From the NCBI GenBank assembly GCA_047619685.1, contig JBLHLC010000004.1, positions 87,824-151,823 of the forward strand: 64,000 nt of DNA, read 5' to 3'. The DNA is from JABDJZ01 sp047619685. Lineage in GTDB: Bacteria > Bacteroidota > Rhodothermia > Rhodothermales > UBA10348. Below, in pieces: positions 60,884 to 64,000 of this stretch (position 1 is the stretch's first letter; every line of letters starts with the position of its first letter). A program made the translations under genes and the position numbers. The notes under the pieces are model-generated. The model saw nothing but the letters and a program-made list of their open reading frames with translations, searched no databases and was not told the DNA's origin.

Positions 60884-62137
60884 TCAGAGCTGCAGGGTCG
60901 CCCTTGCCGATTGCACCGAGCGAACAGGGTCCAGGCCGGTCCAGGCAAAAACGAGGTCATTGCCGACTTTCACCATGCGAGGATAGCCGCTGGACCGGGA
61001 CGTGCTGGTCGGTATCACAACCACAGGATCGCTGGTGCGACCGTCCGCGGAGACGCGGCGGGCCATGATACCCGCTTCGACGGCTGGCGGGCGGCGGCGC
61101 CCTTGGGGCGCATCGGCCGGAGGGGTCTCCACCGCGCTACTGCTGGCCTGGATCCAGGACACAACCGCCGTCCCATCCTCGAGCATTACGATGTCGACGC
61201 GTCCCGTGGGCGGCCCGGTATCCATGCGGATCGGGGCGCCAAAGGACTCGCCTCCGTCTTCGGAGAACGCCACGTTTACCTGGGGGGCATCTTCCGGGGC
61301 AGTAAACCAGGCAATGGCCACGCGGCCGTCGGCGGACGCCAAGGCAGGGCCGTTCACCGGGCAGGCTGCGATCTGCCATCCATCCTCGTGGACCGCCTTC
61401 GGTTCCTGCCAGGCCCCGTCTGCGTAACGGATTACGTGGATGTCGCGCACCTCGTCCGCTGAGCGGTTTCGATAGGCCGCAACCAGCCCGTCGTCGCCCA
61501 CGGCCACGATGTCGTTGGGGCAACAGTCGCAGGTGCGTTCGTCCAGAAGCGTGTCTGCACCGAATCCGGCTCCGTCGCTCCCGAGCGAACGCGTGCGCAC
61601 GCTCATTTGCGGGTTCTCCGGTCCCTGCCGGCCGTCCAGCCAGACCGCGTGCACCTCGTTTCCAATGGCCGTCATTGCGCCAAACCCGTGTTCGACCGGG
61701 GCCTCATCATCGTGAAGCCAGGTCGGTGTGGTCCAGGTATCGCCCCCGTCATCGGAGGAGGATACGCGGACGCCGTAGGAGTAGCGGCCGTCGCCGTTGT
61801 ATTCCAGCCAGTGTGCCCACATGGTCCCACCGGCGATGGCGATAGACGGCACATCGGCCCAGTTGACGAACCAATTGTCGCCTGAAGCGATTGCATGCGG
61901 CGGGTTCCAGCCGCCCTCGCCCAGAGACGCGAACCGCATCGCCGCCCCTGTTTCTGTTTTATCCATCCAGGACAACGCTACTTCGCCGCCCGACGAAACC
62001 AGGTACGGCTCTCCGCTGAGAGAGTCCGTGGGGACGGCCATCTGCTCAAGCGTCAGCCCGAGGGGAAGGGGGCCGGACTCAGTGCCACAGGACGTGAGCA
62101 GTAACCCCAAGGTTGAAGCCAAAACCAAACTTCTCAT
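60884..62137 (-). CDS. Sialidase/BNR-fold lipoprotein
   Basis: A 417-residue protein with lipobox LLTSC (~13-17) and a six-bladed propeller pattern: VRVSSSDDGGDTWTTPTWL, VAFSEDGGESFGAPIRMD, HAVWLDGRQGPEN and VSWMDKTETG. A Cys-rich spot (TCDCCPNDIVAVG) sits mid-protein and may bind metal or form disulfides. It resembles exo-alpha-sialidase-like Bacteroidota proteins, but the Arg triad and Tyr nucleophile could not be assigned, so sialidase activity is uncertain. It is divergent from the alpha-glucosidase gene over 72 bp. Confidence 0.83.
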   Translation of the reverse strand: MRSLVLASTLGLLLTSCGTESGPLPLGLTLEQMAVPTDSLSGEPYLVSSGGEVALSWMDKTETGAAMRFASLGEGGWNPPHAIASGDNWFVNWADVPSIAIAGGTMWAHWLEYNGDGRYSYGVRVSSSDDGGDTWTTPTWLHDDEAPVEHGFGAMTAIGNEVHAVWLDGRQGPENPQMSVRTRSLGSDGAGFGADTLLDERTCDCCPNDIVAVGDDGLVAAYRNRSADEVRDIHVIRYADGAWQEPKAVHEDGWQIAACPVNGPALASADGRVAIAWFTAPEDAPQVNVAFSEDGGESFGAPIRMDTGPPTGRVDIVMLEDGTAVVSWIQASSSAVETPPADAPQGRRRPPAVEAGIMARRVSADGRTSDPVVVIPTSTSRSSGYPRMVKVGNDLVFAWTGLDPVRSVQSARATLQL

Positions 62138-62209
62138 CTGCGTTCCAGTTCTTGTTCATTGCTGGGGTTAATGTACTGGCCGCGGCACTCACCCTCACCC
62201 TCCCAAGAC

Positions 62210-63856
62210 ATGGCCTTCAAATGGTGGCAGACCGGCGTGGTCTACCAGATCTACCCTCGCAGTTTTCAGGACTCGAATGGCGATGGAATTGGAGACCTTG
62301 AAGGCATCATCTCGCGGATGGAGTATATCGCAGATCTGGGCGTGGATGCCATCTGGGTGTCGCCATTTTTTACGTCGCCCATGGCGGATTTCGGGTATGA
62401 CGTCGCCGATTATTGCGATGTGGACCCTATTTTCGGCACATTGGCGGATGCCGATCGGCTGATTCAGAGTGCCCATGCCCACGGCCTGAAGGTGCTGCTG
62501 GACTACATCCCGAACCACTGCTCGGACAGGCACGAATGGTTTCAGGAAGCGCTGTCGTCACGCGATAGTCCGCGACGAGATTGGTTTGTCTGGCGAGACC
62601 CCAAACCCGATGGCACCCCACCGAACAATTGGCTCTCCGTCTTCGGCGGCCCTGGATGGACCCTGGACCAAGCGACCGGGCAGTATTTTCGGCACTCGTT
62701 TCTGAAGGAGCAGCCCGACCTGGACTGGCGAAACCCCGAGGTCGTCGAGGCCATGCACGACGTCCTCCGATTCTGGCTGGACCGCGGCGTGGATGGATTC
62801 CGGCTGGATGCGATTCTTTTCGCGATGAGGGATCCGAATCATCGGGACAACCCTGCATCCCCCAAGGACGCTCCCGGATCCATACACAAGGAAATGGGCG
62901 CTTGGGACAAGCAATTGCACATCCATGACTCGGGCCACGAGGACATCCATGGTGTGTTCGCGGGCTGGCGCCGGGTAGTTGATGCGCATGTGCCTCCTGG
63001 TTTCGGCCCCGGCGACCCACTCCCCGACCGCGTCCTCATCGGAGAAATCCACGAGTTCGACGTGGAGAAGTGGGCGGCGTATTACGGCGAAGCAGGGCAA
63101 GGTTTGCACATGCCGTTCAACTTCGGCCTCTTGAAAGCTCCCTGGACCGCGGCGGGAGTTCGGCACCACGTGGAGTCCATCGAAAAGGCCTCGCACGGCA
63201 AAGGCTGGCCCAACTACGTCCTCGGCAACCACGACGACAAGCGCCTCGCCACGCGCCTGGGTCCGGAGTCCACACATCTGGCGGCCATGCTCCTATTGAC
63301 CCTGCGAGGTACTCCGACCCTCTATTATGGCGACGAGTTGGGCATGGAGGAGGCAGAGATCCCGGCCGCCATGCGCCAGGACCCCTGGGGAATCAACGTG
63401 CCCGGACTGGGCCGGGATGGCTGCCGGACGCCCATGCAGTGGCAAGCGGGCCAGACCGGTGGGTTCACGACCGGCGTGCCGTGGTTGCCGGTGAGTTCGG
63501 ACGGCGCGTTCCGAAACGTGCTCCTGCAAACCGACGAGCCAGACTCCCTGCTGAATCTCTATCGCCGGCTGCTGAGACTTCGCCGGAAGCACCCGTCTCT
63601 GCACCGGGGGACGTTTACCTCAGTCGATGCCGGTGACGATGATTGTTTCTGTTTTCTGCGGGAGGCGCCTGACGCGCCGGGGCATTTCAAGCGGATGTTT
63701 GTGGCGCTGAACTTCGGGGATAGCGCGGCCCACGTGGTTATTCCCGGGCCTTCGCGGGTCGTGCTGTGGTCCCATTCTCCGGCGGAAGACACGAACCTTG
63801 TGGAGTTGCTTCGGCTGGGTCCGAAGGAAGGGGCGATTGCGGTTTTGTTTGGGTAG
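62210..63856 (+). CDS. GH13 alpha-glucosidase/oligo-1,6-glucosidase
   Basis: A 548-residue cytoplasmic GH13 enzyme with no signal peptide. The catalytic residues are visible: nucleophile Asp ~200 (VDGFRLDAILF), acid Glu ~279 (LIGEIHEFD), and Asp ~342 (LGNHDDKRLATR), plus the calcium-free loop DSNGDGIGDLEG and GVDAIWVSPFFTSPMADFGY. The pattern fits alpha-glucosidase/oligo-1,6-glucosidase or sucrose-type enzymes. ATG 62210 (MAFKWWQTGVVYQIYPRS) is the usual start. It likely completes alpha-glucan breakdown by GlgX and MalQ, which lie 7-10 kb away. Confidence 0.93.
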   Translation: MAFKWWQTGVVYQIYPRSFQDSNGDGIGDLEGIISRMEYIADLGVDAIWVSPFFTSPMADFGYDVADYCDVDPIFGTLADADRLIQSAHAHGLKVLLDYIPNHCSDRHEWFQEALSSRDSPRRDWFVWRDPKPDGTPPNNWLSVFGGPGWTLDQATGQYFRHSFLKEQPDLDWRNPEVVEAMHDVLRFWLDRGVDGFRLDAILFAMRDPNHRDNPASPKDAPGSIHKEMGAWDKQLHIHDSGHEDIHGVFAGWRRVVDAHVPPGFGPGDPLPDRVLIGEIHEFDVEKWAAYYGEAGQGLHMPFNFGLLKAPWTAAGVRHHVESIEKASHGKGWPNYVLGNHDDKRLATRLGPESTHLAAMLLLTLRGTPTLYYGDELGMEEAEIPAAMRQDPWGINVPGLGRDGCRTPMQWQAGQTGGFTTGVPWLPVSSDGAFRNVLLQTDEPDSLLNLYRRLLRLRRKHPSLHRGTFTSVDAGDDDCFCFLREAPDAPGHFKRMFVALNFGDSAAHVVIPGPSRVVLWSHSPAEDTNLVELLRLGPKEGAIAVLFG

Positions 63857-64000
63857 GGGTGGTGCCGGAGGGCCCGGACTGATGTAGCAGGACCCTGTCA
63901 AGGTATGATGGGCGAATCAGGTCATTTTTGTTTAGAATAGGGTGCCTCCAGGAGCAGGACCGGACATTTTCGACGATGGATCATTCTGATGTACGCGAGT
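63857..64000. other. Right-edge intergenic sequence, possible start of another gene
   Basis: The last 144 bp hold no assignable feature. A frame opens at ATG 63976 (MDHSDVRE...) and runs off the window; it is too short to identify and may be the start of a gene or mobile element. A weak T-run at 63924-63930 is not preceded by an obvious hairpin. Confidence 0.3.

Overview
The window looks like a chromosomal segment of a GC-rich, Gram-negative, aerobic member of the Bacteroidota/Rhodothermota lineage, probably Rhodothermia-like. Three secreted proteins (multicopper oxidase, spondin-repeat protein, FG-GAP/ASPIC protein) end in a type A C-terminal sorting domain with the YPNPF(NPS) signature, which marks type IX secretion. 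Shine-Dalgarno sites are weak, lipoproteins are common, and tRNA-Gln sits ahead of prs-rplY-pth, a gene order I recall from this phylum. Placement below phylum level is inference. Most of the window is densely coding, with many 1-4 bp stop/start overlaps and several convergent pairs whose stop codons overlap.

Layout. 0-7.6 kb: membrane pyrophosphatase, a secreted beta-helix/PA14 protein, a secreted multicopper oxidase and a broken di-heme peroxidase gene. 7.6-9.9 kb: tRNA-Gln, prs, rplY and pth on the minus strand, with a 13-bp-stem hairpin between rplY and pth. 10-14.1 kb: S58 aminopeptidase, Asp/Glu racemase-like protein and RNase R. 14.2-16.7 kb: an ABC exporter-like module (DUF5687-type permease, ATPase with a degenerate signature, 97-aa protein). 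16.7-17.4 kb: a repeat-rich intergenic island. 17.4-25.2 kb: pseudouridine synthase, MmcQ/YjbR protein, triple-spondin secreted protein, an OmpR-type two-component pair, a lipid-kinase/CDP-transferase-like membrane protein, a lipase and a small lipoprotein. 25.3-32.5 kb: BtuD-like ATPase, PduO adenosyltransferase, SGNH/TPR protein, FG-GAP/ASPIC protein, M23 peptidase and a lipoprotein.

32.5-35.5 kb holds the most notable locus. A type III polyketide synthase, a class I methyltransferase and a flavoprotein monooxygenase are fused end to end by overlapping codons. The set has the same enzyme composition as the SrsABC phenolic-lipid pathway of Streptomyces griseus. 35.5-44.3 kb: VPS10/BNR propeller protein, PLP dehydratase, a HisKA-REC protein without an ATPase domain, aldehyde dehydrogenase, an arylsulfatase relic, a short-chain dehydrogenase, and a lipoprotein combining a CX3CH cytochrome-like domain with a copper type II monooxygenase fold. 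44.3-47.7 kb: ugd-gmd-fcl, making UDP-glucuronate and GDP-fucose for surface polysaccharide. 47.9-49.8 kb: QueE and an EEP-fold lipoprotein. 49.8-55.5 kb: alpha-glucan metabolism (glgB, glgX, malQ), extended by a GH13 alpha-glucosidase at 62.2-63.9 kb. 55.6-62.1 kb: YaaW-like protein, a likely minus-strand operon (VKOR-DsbA fusion, CYTH protein, aquaporin, two bacterial PH proteins), and a sialidase-fold lipoprotein.

Two genes are visibly degraded: the peroxidase at 6.3-7.6 kb and the arylsulfatase relic at 41.8-42.0 kb. The repeat island at 16.7-17.4 kb is the only long stretch without a believable gene. No CRISPR array, prophage or complete insertion sequence was seen.
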